64,000 nt of DNA from Phycisphaerales bacterium (GTDB lineage Bacteria; Planctomycetota; Phycisphaerae; Phycisphaerales; SM1A02), in assembly GCA_022446885.1 (NCBI GenBank), contig JAKVBU010000017.1, positions 1 through 64,000 on the forward strand, in the 5' to 3' direction. The notes under the pieces are model-generated. The model was given only the letters and a program-made list of their open reading frames with translations. It did no database searches and was not told the origin of the DNA. The translations under genes were made by a program, and so were the position numbers. How positions within the stretch are numbered: position 1 is the stretch's first letter; every line of letters begins with the position of its first letter. Positions 34,765 to 43,511 of the stretch are shown here, piece by piece.

Positions 34765-36623
34765 GTATCCGAGCCAAGTTTGCCCTGATCATGGCGCTGC
34801 CGCTGGTGCTGGTGTACGTCGCCTTGAATGTGATGCAGTTCATGGAACTGGGCCGGACCACGCTGAATGAAGAGCGTGGGCACGCCAGCACCATGGTGCA
34901 GATGCAGTCTGAGGAGGTCAGTGCCTATGCCCGACTCGTTCACCTGCGCGCCAGCGGTGTGCTGGCGACGGTCGAGGCAGTTGATGCAATCCTGCCCCAC
35001 CGTCTGAAGGTGTTCCTCAGCGCTGCTGGTGATCCTCCTTGGGTTGCGGGCATCGCCCTGATCGACGCCCGCGGAAAGCCGCCGCACGAGGAGGTTCTGA
35101 CAGCGCCTACGCCACAAGTCGATCTCAAGCCCTGCCTGGAAGACGATGCCGTGGGGCGACGTATGCGTCGGACCATGGAGGAGGCCCTCAAGACGGGGCT
35201 CAGCGGATGGAAGTCTGCCGAGCCCAACGCAACTCGAGCCACTCCGATTTTTGTTCGAGTGAATGCTGCGAGAACGATCGCAGTCGCCATCGCGCTCGAC
35301 GCTGCCGTCCTGACTGAGCATGTCGTCACGACCGACGATCGGGCCGATCCTTGGCTTGCTGTGGATTCCAATGGCACCGTGATTCTCGGCAATCCCCCAT
35401 CGGTGATCGGTAAACACGTGAGCCAGGTCAACCCCGTGCTGCCCGCGGATGAAACCGCCCGCATCCGCGAGCAGATGATCGCCAAGAAGAACGGCTCACT
35501 TGAGATTGAAGATCCGCGGTACTGGCTGGGGTGGAGTGCCGTCAACAGCACGCCGTGGCGAGTCCTTCTGCCCATCGACATGCGAGCGATCATGGAGCCC
35601 GTCTGGGCGGCCGTCTGGCGCGACGCCATCATCGCCATGGTCGGGCTCGGCGTGAACTTGGCGATCGTCGCCCTCCTTGCAGGCTTCTTCACACGGCCCA
35701 TTCGCCGTCTATCAGAGGCCTTCAAGGAAGTTCGAGCCGGTGCATTCGATGTCAGAGTGCCTGTGAAGTCAAAGGATGAGATGGGGCAACTGGGGTCGGG
35801 CTTCAATGCCATGACTGTGCAACTGGGCGATCTCGTCCGGTCCCATGCCAAAGCGGAGGCCGCCAAGGCTGTACTTGAGCGAGAGAAGAGCATCGCCAGC
35901 GAGATGCAGGAGTCGTTGCTCCCAAGCCCCGATGCACTGCCAGACTCACCCACCGGCCGCGTGCAGGCGCTCATGCGTCCAGCACTCGCGGTAGGTGGCG
36001 ACTTCTACGACGCCTGGATGAAAGGTGACTCCATCTGGTTCACGGTGGCTGATGTCTCCGGCAAGGGTGTTGCAGCAGGCCTGTTCATGGCAGTTGCCAC
36101 CACCATCCTCAGAGGTGTGCGGCGACATGTTGATGACCCGGCTGAAGCCCTGACCTGGCTCAATGATCGGCTGCTGGAAGGCGAAGAGGAGCGTCCCGTG
36201 TTCCTGACCATGTTCCTGGGGCGTCTGGACCCAGATGGAACGATCGCCTACGCATCAGCCGGGCACCTGCCCGCAATTCGGTTTGGTAACGGCCAAAAGG
36301 CTCACCCACTCGCTGATGCAACGGGCCCGCCACTTGCCATGGCACGTAACGTCGAGTGGACGACAGGCACGCTACAACTGAAAGCCGGTCAGCATCTGCT
36401 CATTTACTCAGACGGGGCAGTCGAGGCACGTCGCAGTGATGGGTCGATGGTTGACATTGACGGGCTGGTGCAGCTGGTTGAGGAGATTGGCGAGCGATCC
36501 GACGAGGAGCGGGTTGAGCGGCTGATTGAGTCGCTCCAGGCGATCGAGACGCACGGCCAATCGGATGACATCACCGTCATGAGTGTGACGCGGACAGCAC
36601 GCCACGACGGGGCTACCATCTAG
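34761..36623 (+). CDS. Membrane HAMP-SpoIIE (RsbU-type) protein phosphatase
   Basis: A 620-residue sensor phosphatase. An N-terminal helix (FALIMALPLVLVYVALNVM) and a second helix near residue 295 (MVGLGVNLAIVALLAGFF) flank a periplasmic Cache-like sensor. A HAMP linker follows (RPIRRLSEAFKEVRAGAFDV), then a coiled-coil and a PP2C/SpoIIE phosphatase domain with all metal-binding acidic motifs: GGDFYD, DVSGKGVAAG, YSDGAVEA and SDDITVM. Such phosphatases dephosphorylate STAS anti-sigma antagonists and so switch on a sigma factor. The start overlaps the upstream lipoprotein and the stop is 5 bases from the ebo cluster, suggesting it controls or is coexpressed with those genes. Confidence 0.9.
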   Translation: MSIRAKFALIMALPLVLVYVALNVMQFMELGRTTLNEERGHASTMVQMQSEEVSAYARLVHLRASGVLATVEAVDAILPHRLKVFLSAAGDPPWVAGIALIDARGKPPHEEVLTAPTPQVDLKPCLEDDAVGRRMRRTMEEALKTGLSGWKSAEPNATRATPIFVRVNAARTIAVAIALDAAVLTEHVVTTDDRADPWLAVDSNGTVILGNPPSVIGKHVSQVNPVLPADETARIREQMIAKKNGSLEIEDPRYWLGWSAVNSTPWRVLLPIDMRAIMEPVWAAVWRDAIIAMVGLGVNLAIVALLAGFFTRPIRRLSEAFKEVRAGAFDVRVPVKSKDEMGQLGSGFNAMTVQLGDLVRSHAKAEAAKAVLEREKSIASEMQESLLPSPDALPDSPTGRVQALMRPALAVGGDFYDAWMKGDSIWFTVADVSGKGVAAGLFMAVATTILRGVRRHVDDPAEALTWLNDRLLEGEEERPVFLTMFLGRLDPDGTIAYASAGHLPAIRFGNGQKAHPLADATGPPLAMARNVEWTTGTLQLKAGQHLLIYSDGAVEARRSDGSMVDIDGLVQLVEEIGERSDEERVERLIESLQAIETHGQSDDITVMSVTRTARHDGATI

Positions 36624-36628
36624 GGTTC

Positions 36629-37795
36629 GTGACCAGTCAGCACACACTCGATGGCGAATTCACCGTGGCGTACCGGCACCGAGTCCGGTTCGAGCGGGAT
36701 GCCCTGACGTCGGGCACCGCTCTAGCCGAGTGCCTTGCAACCCCCGACGCCGAACCGGCTCGAACAATTGCAGTACTTGACGCAGGCCTGGTGGATGCTG
36801 CAGGGAACCTGCCGGCCCTTGTGAAGGGCTGGTTCGAGAAGAACGCTAGGGTCGCGACGCTCTCTGCCGACCCCATGGTGCTGCCAGGCTCAGAGGCCGC
36901 CAAAGATGGATTGGCGCCGGTGGTTGAGCCGTTGCTTGCGTCCATCGCCCGCGGTGCCCTCTGCCGCCGTTCGAATGTGCTGGCGATCGGAGGCGGAGCG
37001 TTCCTGGACGCTGCCTCGCTGGCCGCTTCGCTCGCCCACCGCGGTCTGCGCTGCGTGCGCATGCCGACGACCACATTGGCACAGGGCGATGCGGGCATTG
37101 GCGTGAAGAACGGCGTCAATCTGCCCGGCCTGCCCGGACCCAAAAACCTCATGGGCACCTTCGACGTGCCCTCGGGCGTTGTGAATGATCCGACCTTGCT
37201 GGCAACCCTCGACGATGTGCACTGGCGCAGTGGGCTTGCAGAGTCCATCAAAGTGGCACTGGTCAAGGATGTCGGCCTGCTTGGTTTGGTCGAGTCATCA
37301 ACTGATGCACTGCTCGCCCGAGATCTTGACGCCATGGAAGCGGTGCTCATCAGGACCGCCGAACTCCATGTTCGACACATCACTGAAGGCGGTGATCCGT
37401 TCGAAGCCCAGTTGGCGCGACCGTTGGACTTCGGCCACTGGATCGCCCACGAATTGGAAGTGCAATCTCACTGGTTGGTGCCGCACGGAGAAGCGGTCGC
37501 TCTGGGCATGATGGTTGACCTCCATCTTGGGGAGTCGATGGGAATCACCGCTGAGGGAACAGCCGATCGAGTCGATCGCCTGCTGCGACAGCTCGGCTTT
37601 CTCTCATGGCGGCTGGATTCCCTCGAGCCGTCTGCCCTGATGTCCGGGCTTGAGCACTTCCGCCAGCATCTTGGCGGTCAATTGACGATCTGCATGATCG
37701 AGACGCCCGGGCGGGCCGTGGACATCCATGCCGTCGATCTCGATGCCGCCAGAGCAGCGGTTGAGTGCGTGTGTGGCAACCTTGTCGGCCGCTAG
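36629..37795 (+). CDS. eboD: EboD, 3-dehydroquinate-synthase-like sugar phosphate cyclase
   Basis: A 388-residue sugar-phosphate cyclase of the dehydroquinate synthase fold. The NAD site appears as AIGGGAFLDAASLAASLAHR, followed by MPTTTLAQGDAGIGVKNGVN and LPGPKNLMGTFDVPSGVVND. The GVKNGVN and KNLMGTF segments match EboD and related 2-epi-5-epi-valiolone-type cyclases better than housekeeping AroB. Metal ligands are expected at E in LAESIKVAL, H in DFGHWIAHE and H in VPHGEAVALGM, all present. Its likely substrate is a heptulose phosphate, but EboD activity is not established. It heads the ebo cluster, 5 bases after the SpoIIE phosphatase gene, with a GTG start. Confidence 0.88.
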   Translation: MTSQHTLDGEFTVAYRHRVRFERDALTSGTALAECLATPDAEPARTIAVLDAGLVDAAGNLPALVKGWFEKNARVATLSADPMVLPGSEAAKDGLAPVVEPLLASIARGALCRRSNVLAIGGGAFLDAASLAASLAHRGLRCVRMPTTTLAQGDAGIGVKNGVNLPGLPGPKNLMGTFDVPSGVVNDPTLLATLDDVHWRSGLAESIKVALVKDVGLLGLVESSTDALLARDLDAMEAVLIRTAELHVRHITEGGDPFEAQLARPLDFGHWIAHELEVQSHWLVPHGEAVALGMMVDLHLGESMGITAEGTADRVDRLLRQLGFLSWRLDSLEPSALMSGLEHFRQHLGGQLTICMIETPGRAVDIHAVDLDAARAAVECVCGNLVGR

Positions 37796-37804
37796 GATGC
37801 GGGC

Positions 37805-38101
37805 ATGTCCGATGCGCGATGTCCGTTGAACGCCGCCGAAATCGTCGATGCCTACTTTCTTGAGCACCGGGCGAAGGTGCTCGATATCGCGGCCTTTCTG
37901 GATCGAATTGACCGGGCTGCCGACGCTCCCGCCGCGATGGACTACCGCGTTGCAGCCCTGATCGAGTGCATCGCCTTGCTGCTCGATGGAGAAGGTGATC
38001 GGGCTCGTCGCATTCAGGAGCGTCTCAGCGACCGAACGAGCGAACCCGTGGACCGTGCCCCGATGCAGGGTGCGATGGGTGCCCCGGAGGCTGACGGGTG
38101 A
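37805..38101 (+). CDS. Small helical protein inside the ebo cluster
   Basis: A 98-residue soluble protein, predicted helical: NAAEIVDAYFLEHRAKVLDI, AAFLDRIDRAADAP, YRVAALIECIALLLDGEGDR. I cannot match it to EboA, which is usually above 200 residues, so no symbol is given. It sits 9 bases after eboD and its stop overlaps the GTG of eboB, so it is part of the same transcript. It occupies the place where eboA is often found. A small adaptor or chaperone for the pathway is possible. Confidence 0.7.
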   Translation: MSDARCPLNAAEIVDAYFLEHRAKVLDIAAFLDRIDRAADAPAAMDYRVAALIECIALLLDGEGDRARRIQERLSDRTSEPVDRAPMQGAMGAPEADG

Positions 38102-38901
38102 GCTACATCGACCCGCACATCCACATGGTCTCTCGTACCACCGACGACTATCGCCGCATGGCGCAGGCTGGATGCGTCGCAATCACAGAGCCCGCCTTCT
38201 GGGCCGGGTTCGACCGATGCAGCGTGGAGGGATTCAGGGACTACTTCCGTCAACTTACGCAGGTCGAGCCAGCGCGTTCCGCTCGTTACGGCATCGCCCA
38301 CCACACATGGCTCTGCATCAATCCCAAAGAGGCGGAAGATGCCGGGTTTGCCCGTGAAGTCATGTCGATCATTCCGGAGTTCCTCGATGCACCGAATGTG
38401 CTCGGGATCGGCGAGATTGGGCTGAACAAGAATTCCCGCAATGAACTGCAGGTGCTGGAAGCTCATCTGGCGCTCGCTGCAGCGCACGATCTGCTGGTGC
38501 TTGTGCACACACCGCATCTGGAGGACAAGCTCAAGGGCACCATGCTCATCATGGACGCCGTTGCCAATGCCGGCCTCGATCCTGACCGAGTATTGATTGA
38601 CCACGTTGAGGAGCACACGGTTGGAGCTGTGCTCGACCGGGGCTTCTGGGCTGGCATGACGCTGTATCCAGACACCAAGTGCACGCCACAGCGAGCCGTA
38701 GACATTCTCGAGCGATGGGGCATGAACCGCATCTGGATGAACAGCGCCGGCGACTGGGGAGACTCGGATCCTCTGGCCGTACCCAAGGCTCGCATGGAAA
38801 TGCGAAGGCGTCGGCACTCCGCCGAGTCCATCAGGCGAATCACGTTCGACAACCCCGTGGCATTTCTGTCTCGAAGCGGCAACTTCCGGATCGATGCCTG
38901 A
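38098..38901 (+). CDS. eboB: EboB, TatD-like metal-dependent hydrolase
   Basis: A 267-residue TatD/amidohydrolase-superfamily protein. The N-terminal metal motif is IDPHIHMVSRT, an acidic site follows at LGIGEIGLNKNS, histidines lie in LVLVHTPHLEDK and IDHVEEHT, and the C-terminal Asp is in MNSAGDWGDSDP. The order is that of TatD-family TIM barrels, and this variant is typical of the EboB branch. Role in ebo-linked metabolism is unknown. GTG start overlaps the upstream stop; the eboE start lies inside its last codons, so expression is tightly coupled. Confidence 0.87.
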   Translation: MSYIDPHIHMVSRTTDDYRRMAQAGCVAITEPAFWAGFDRCSVEGFRDYFRQLTQVEPARSARYGIAHHTWLCINPKEAEDAGFAREVMSIIPEFLDAPNVLGIGEIGLNKNSRNELQVLEAHLALAAAHDLLVLVHTPHLEDKLKGTMLIMDAVANAGLDPDRVLIDHVEEHTVGAVLDRGFWAGMTLYPDTKCTPQRAVDILERWGMNRIWMNSAGDWGDSDPLAVPKARMEMRRRRHSAESIRRITFDNPVAFLSRSGNFRIDA

Positions 38902-40006
38902 GGGACCACCGGTCGCCTGGTGCACGAATGTGCACGACGCCAAGGACTGCGCCGACCTGCAGCGGGCGATCGAGCAGGTGTGCGAGGCGGTGCACAAGGA
39001 GGCGCCCGATGTGCGACCGCGGGTGGGTCTCTGGCTCCCGCCGGAAATGGCAGATGGGCGCAATGTGCAGGCGTTGCGTCAAACGCTCAGTGCAAGGGGG
39101 CTCCAGTGCATCGGCCTGAATGCGTTTCCAGCCATGCAGTTTCATGCAGATGTCGTCAAGACCGCGGTCTATCGACCGGCATGGGATGACCCCCGACGGC
39201 TGCAGTACACCAGGCGGTGCGCCAAGGCGCTCACGGAACTGCTCGAGCCGGGCGACTCCGCCGGCTTGACCACGGTGCCCATCGGCTGGCCGGGCCACGG
39301 CGTGGATGTAGAGGCGGCCGTCGGGCAGATTCGACACATGTGCGACGATCTGGAACGAGTGCATCAGGCCATCGACATCGATCTGCATCTGGCCATCGAA
39401 CCTGAACCGGGATGTCTGCTCGACACAACCGAGTCTTTGGCCCGGTTCGTGGAACAGCACCAATTGCACGACTTGACTGCTTCAGGTCGGCTGCGGGCCT
39501 GCCTCGACGTGTGCCACTTGGCCGTGATGCACGAGTCTGCCGACGATGCACTGGATGCGCTCGCGCGAGCGCATCTGGCTGTCGGCCGTGTGCAGGTGTC
39601 GTCTGCAGTCGAAGCGGACATGACCGGCTCACAGGCGACTCGAGATGCCCTCGCGGATCTGGATGAACCACGCTGGATGCACCAGACAACATGCCTGAGT
39701 GAGGCAGGCCGGGAAGATTGGCCCGATCTGCCCGATGCACTTGCAAAGGGATCGCCCGGGCTGTGGCGGACGCACCTGCATGTGCCGGTTCACCTGCAGT
39801 CTTTCGGGCTGCTGGGAACGACCCAAGGGGCGATCCTCGACATGTTGCGGGCGCTGCACGCCCGAGACCTGCACCCGCCTCTGGAGGTGGAGACCTACGC
39901 CTGGAGTGTGCTGCCCGAAGCTGTGCGGCTGCCCGATCTGTCGTCGGAGATCGCCCGCGAACTCCTCTGGGTACGAGACTGCGCTCGCGCCGAAGGGTGG
40001 ACGTGA
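38894..40006 (+). CDS. eboE: EboE, xylose-isomerase-like TIM barrel protein
   Basis: A 370-residue TIM-barrel protein of the xylose isomerase-like superfamily matching EboE: WCTNVHDAKDCADLQRAI, RVGLWLPPEMA, CIGLNAFPAMQFHADVVK, DLHLAIEPEPGCLLDTTES, RACLDVCHLAVMHE and RTHLHVPVHLQSFGLLGTTQ. Metal-ligand positions (E in IEPEPG, D and H in LDVCHLA, H in HLHVPVH) are conserved, so it is likely an active metal-dependent isomerase or epimerase. EboE has been named a metabolite-traffic protein from its gene context. It overlaps eboB by 8 bases and its TGA shares one base with the eboC ATG. Confidence 0.87.
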   Translation: MPEGPPVAWCTNVHDAKDCADLQRAIEQVCEAVHKEAPDVRPRVGLWLPPEMADGRNVQALRQTLSARGLQCIGLNAFPAMQFHADVVKTAVYRPAWDDPRRLQYTRRCAKALTELLEPGDSAGLTTVPIGWPGHGVDVEAAVGQIRHMCDDLERVHQAIDIDLHLAIEPEPGCLLDTTESLARFVEQHQLHDLTASGRLRACLDVCHLAVMHESADDALDALARAHLAVGRVQVSSAVEADMTGSQATRDALADLDEPRWMHQTTCLSEAGREDWPDLPDALAKGSPGLWRTHLHVPVHLQSFGLLGTTQGAILDMLRALHARDLHPPLEVETYAWSVLPEAVRLPDLSSEIARELLWVRDCARAEGWT

Positions 40007-40920
40007 TGCGACCCTGGTGGATGCTGCTGCGAGCCAGCAACCTGCCCACAGTTTGGACGAACGTCCTGCTTGGCGTTGCTCTTTCGGCAGGCCCGGAGGG
40101 GTCATGGTTCGATCCATCCAAGGGCGGGGTCGGCCTGTTGATGCTCATTCCACTTGCGCTCATGATGCTGGCTGGCTCGGCCGCCTATCTGGGCGGCATG
40201 GTGATGAACGACATCACTGATCTCGATCATGACCGCTCCACCAGCGCCGATCGCCCGCTGGTTCGTGGGCAGATTTCTTTGGCCGCAGCCAACACGGCGA
40301 TGATCGTGTTGTTCATGGCGTCGATCTGGGCCCAGGGGGCGGCCATCATGATCTGCTCGAACACCTGGCAGCCGGCGCTGCTGTGGTCGGCCCTGCTGGG
40401 AGCGATCTGGCTCTACAACCTGATCCACCGCAGCGGCCCCCTCAGCGCTGGAGCCCTGATGGCCTGCTGCCGAGGCCTGCTGGTGCTGTCTGCAGCCGCT
40501 GCAATTGGGCCTCTGGGCCCGGCCGCGTTCATTGGAGCCGCGGCAGTCGCCTGCTGGACCGGTGGCATCACGCTGTTGGCCCGCGGCGAGCGTGGCGGCG
40601 AACCACGCGCAGCGGGGTGGTTGGCCCTCCTTGTGTTGTCATGCCTCGGGCCCGTCGGGGTCTGGTTCACCACACCGTGGGCGCAGTCTTCAGGCCCGCT
40701 GCTGGGCGGGCTGTTGGTGCTGGGTCTGGCTTGGATCCCGGCGGTATGGCGATTCAATCGAGCCCGGCGGCAGGGGCAGGCCATTGTGTGGGCGATCATG
40801 GGGCTGTGCGTGCTCGATGCGGCCTGCCTTTTGGCCGCGAGCCAGCTGGTCGCGGCATCTGCGGCCATGATTGCCATGGCCCTGTGCATGGGATTGCAGC
40901 GGCTTCAAGCCGGAACCTGA
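40006..40920 (+). CDS. eboC: EboC, UbiA-like prenyltransferase
   Basis: A 304-residue polytopic membrane protein of the UbiA superfamily. The first prenyl-diphosphate-binding motif is NDITDLDHDRSTSADRPLV (NDxxDxxxD). The second Asp-rich motif of canonical UbiA enzymes is weak, as is usual for EboC. About nine hydrophobic segments follow. Predicted activity is transfer of a prenyl group to an aromatic or other acceptor in the inner membrane, which could anchor or mature an exported metabolite. The ATG at 40006 abuts the eboE stop; a GTG one codon upstream is an alternative. Confidence 0.88.
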   Translation: MRPWWMLLRASNLPTVWTNVLLGVALSAGPEGSWFDPSKGGVGLLMLIPLALMMLAGSAAYLGGMVMNDITDLDHDRSTSADRPLVRGQISLAAANTAMIVLFMASIWAQGAAIMICSNTWQPALLWSALLGAIWLYNLIHRSGPLSAGALMACCRGLLVLSAAAAIGPLGPAAFIGAAAVACWTGGITLLARGERGGEPRAAGWLALLVLSCLGPVGVWFTTPWAQSSGPLLGGLLVLGLAWIPAVWRFNRARRQGQAIVWAIMGLCVLDAACLLAASQLVAASAAMIAMALCMGLQRLQAGT

Positions 40921-40932
40921 TAGAACAGCACC

Positions 40933-42327
40933 GTGGCCCACCGCACTGCCGTCATCAATCTGGTCGCTCTGGGCCCTGCCCAACTGGCGTGCATGCCCCG
41001 GCTGCGTGGTCTCATGCAGCAGGGCACGAGCATGCGGCTGGCGCCACCACTCCCAGCCGTGACATGCACCAGCCAGGCGACAATGCTGACAGGCGCACAG
41101 GCGACGGTGCACGGCATCGTGGGCAACGGCTGGCATGATCGATGTACAGCTGAAACGCGGTTCTGGCAACAAAGCAGCCGCCTGGTACAGGCACCGCGCG
41201 TCTGGGACGAACTGGCTCGGAATGATCCTGCGATCTCCTGTGCCAACTGCTTCTGGTGGCACGCGATGTATGCATCCACCGATGTGACCGTGACGCCACG
41301 TCCGATGTACCGGGCTGATGGTCGGAAGATCCCCGACATCTGGACGCAACCGACCGAACTGCGGCACGCTGTGCAGTCCAAGCTGGGGCAGTTTCCGCTG
41401 TTCAAATTCTGGGGCCCTGGGGCAGACATCACCAGCAGCCGTTGGATCGCCCAAGCGACAGCGCACGTAGAGCAGAGATTCGATCCGACCCTGCTGCTGT
41501 GCTATCTCCCACATCTGGACTACGGGTTGCAAAAGTACGGGCCCGATGATCCACGCATGGTGCATGAGTGCGAGTTGATCGACGAGGTCGCAGCAGATCT
41601 CATTGGCAAGATGATGGACCGCGGCCGTCGGGTGCTCGTCGTCAACGAGTACGGGATCATGCCGGTGACCGGGTCGGTTGCACCCAATCTCGCTCTGCGG
41701 GAAGCAGGTGCTCTGTCACTGAGAGTGGAACAAGGCCGCGAGTACCTCGATGCCGGTGCAAGCCGGGCCTTTGTCGTTCCGGACCACCAGATCGCACACG
41801 TGTACCTGCGCAATCAAGCGGACGCGGGCCGATTCACCGATCGGCTCATGGCCCTCGATGGCGTCGATCGGGTGCTTGATGATCGTGGCCGGCGAGTGGC
41901 CGGCCTCGATCACGATCGCGCCGGTGATTTGATTCTGGTCGCCCGGCAGGATCGGTGGTTCAGACACGACTGGTGGACTGATCCCGCCGCCGCTCCAGAC
42001 TGGCAACGCACCGTTGATATTCATCGAAAGCCTGGATACGACCCACGTGAACTCTTCCTTGATCCGTCGATCACGTTCCCAAAGTTGAAGATCGGTGGAA
42101 GACTGCTGGCGAAGAAGCTGGGGTTACGCACATTGATGGATGTGATTCCTCTGGATGACTCGCTGGTCAAAGGCAGCCATGGCCGCCCCGACCCCGAATA
42201 CGACCCAATCTTGTGGAGCAGCACCGAATTGCCCAATGCCACACCTCGGGTACAGGCAACCGCAGTGCGATCACTCATCGAGCAACTTGTGCTGGAAGAT
42301 GTACCACTCAGCGCCAAAGAAGCATGA
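40933..42327 (+). CDS. eboF: EboF, nucleotide pyrophosphatase/alkaline-phosphatase-family protein
   Basis: A 464-residue alkaline-phosphatase-superfamily protein close to type I phosphodiesterase/nucleotide pyrophosphatases. The nucleophile Thr and its surroundings are APPLPAVTCTSQATMLTGAQ followed by HGIVGNGWHD, and further metal-site elements include LCYLPHLDYGLQKYGP, VVNEYGIMPV and GSHGRPDPEYDPI. The NPP-type metal-binding His and Asp pattern is retained, so it may hydrolyse a phosphodiester or diphosphate, for example releasing a prenyl or nucleotidyl group from the pathway intermediate (inference). No signal peptide is seen. GTG start. Its last 20 bases overlap the 3' end of the convergent beta-helix gene. 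Confidence 0.87.
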   Translation: MAHRTAVINLVALGPAQLACMPRLRGLMQQGTSMRLAPPLPAVTCTSQATMLTGAQATVHGIVGNGWHDRCTAETRFWQQSSRLVQAPRVWDELARNDPAISCANCFWWHAMYASTDVTVTPRPMYRADGRKIPDIWTQPTELRHAVQSKLGQFPLFKFWGPGADITSSRWIAQATAHVEQRFDPTLLLCYLPHLDYGLQKYGPDDPRMVHECELIDEVAADLIGKMMDRGRRVLVVNEYGIMPVTGSVAPNLALREAGALSLRVEQGREYLDAGASRAFVVPDHQIAHVYLRNQADAGRFTDRLMALDGVDRVLDDRGRRVAGLDHDRAGDLILVARQDRWFRHDWWTDPAAAPDWQRTVDIHRKPGYDPRELFLDPSITFPKLKIGGRLLAKKLGLRTLMDVIPLDDSLVKGSHGRPDPEYDPILWSSTELPNATPRVQATAVRSLIEQLVLEDVPLSAKEA

Positions 42328-43375
42328 GCAAGGCAAGATCGCGGTCGTCAACGACGCCGTCGCGATCGACATCGCCCCGAATCTGATGGCCCTCTGTCAC
42401 GGAGGCGCCGCCACAAGTGGAGTGGTCACCCAGGTAGATGCCCCCGGCCAGCATGCAGTCTGACTCCTCAGCCTGCACACACCAGCGCTCCAATTGACAG
42501 GCGCCGCGCATGGCGTCAACTGCTCTGGCCCAGTTGCTGCCAGCAACCTCATCGGTGGGCGACTTGAAGTGACATCGCTCCATCTCCCCTGATGATCTGT
42601 GCCCGAAGTAGACGGCCCCACCGCGCAGGGTTGCGCGATTGCGATCGAAGGTGGTGTCTTCGATACTGGTCTGGGCGTCGTATTCGTAGACTCCCCCACC
42701 TGTAAACCCAGCGACGTTGCGAGTGAACCGACCGCCCTCGACAGTCACCTCGCTTCCATCGGCTACCAGCACCGCTCCGCCAGACCATGTGGCTCGATTC
42801 GCTTCGAACGTGCAGTTGATGAGCGCCGGATCAGATCCAACTGCGCTGAGGGCCCCACCCTTTTCCGATTCATTGTGGGAGAACGTGCATGACTCGAAAC
42901 GCGCATCAGCCCCGTCGGCGCACATGGCCCCCCCGCCGCTGAGTGAGGCGTGGTTGCGATCGAACACGCATCGCCGCAGCGTCGGAGATGCCCCCTGACA
43001 CAGCAGGCCGCCGCCCACCGTCAGGTCAGGGAATCCCTCCACGGGCTGGCCTCTTCCACCGCGAATGATGAGATCCTCAAGCACGGTCCCCGGCCCTTCA
43101 CCGCTGACGCACAGTACGACGGGCCCTCCAAATGGAGCACCATGCAGAATCGTGCGGCCCGGAGACAGTGCCTTGAGTAGAAGCGACTTGCCTTTGAGAT
43201 CAAATGGCCCCTGCCAGGTGCCGCCCGCGACGATCACACGATCACCATCGGAAGCAAGATCTATCGCCTCCTGTACCCCTGGGGCATCGTCAGGAACACG
43301 AATGTCCGCCGCCAGGGCCCAAGGAGCCACTGCTGCCAACACGGCCAGACAAGATGTAGTCAGAAGCGGATGCAC
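42308..43375 (-). CDS. Secreted right-handed beta-helix protein with single dockerin-like repeat
   Basis: A 355-residue exported protein. The signal peptide (AVLAAVAPWALA) is followed by a pectate-lyase-like entry (IRVPDDAPGVQEAIDLASDG) and polymorphic-membrane-protein-like coils with repeated GGGA/GGAL turns and a Cys-x5-N-x4-GGG pattern (RRCVFDRNHASLSGGGAMC, CTFSHNESEKGGAL, CTFEANRATWSGGA). The C-terminus has one EF-hand-like dockerin repeat (GDVDRDGVVDDRDLALLM) where two are usual. It is probably a surface or matrix protein, not an enzyme. The GTG at 43375 is the start. It converges on eboF with a 20-base overlap. Confidence 0.82.
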   Translation of the reverse strand: MHPLLTTSCLAVLAAVAPWALAADIRVPDDAPGVQEAIDLASDGDRVIVAGGTWQGPFDLKGKSLLLKALSPGRTILHGAPFGGPVVLCVSGEGPGTVLEDLIIRGGRGQPVEGFPDLTVGGGLLCQGASPTLRRCVFDRNHASLSGGGAMCADGADARFESCTFSHNESEKGGALSAVGSDPALINCTFEANRATWSGGAVLVADGSEVTVEGGRFTRNVAGFTGGGVYEYDAQTSIEDTTFDRNRATLRGGAVYFGHRSSGEMERCHFKSPTDEVAGSNWARAVDAMRGACQLERWCVQAEESDCMLAGGIYLGDHSTCGGASVTEGHQIRGDVDRDGVVDDRDLALLMLLWR

Positions 43376-43511
43376 GTAGGTTCTCTATCGGTCGCCCAAG
43401 GCCCCCAAGGAAACCCCTCCAAGAGAGTTTCGCTCTGAGATGGCGAATTGGTCCGGCTTTGTGCATCATTGGCCACGGATTCGTTAGAAATCGTCCAATT
43501 GGAGGCCCCTG
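43376..43511. other. Divergent intergenic region
   Basis: 136 bases between the beta-helix protein and the YceI gene. The 3' end holds a good ribosome-binding site (TTGGAGG) for YceI. Two matching AATTGG words (about 43445 and 43497) flank the promoter-sized segment, but I see no convincing full operator. Confidence 0.35.

Noticed and set aside
38014-39063. 349-codon minus-strand frame across eboB
   Set aside because: No domain-like features; the plus-strand eboB/eboE genes overlap neatly and carry metal motifs.
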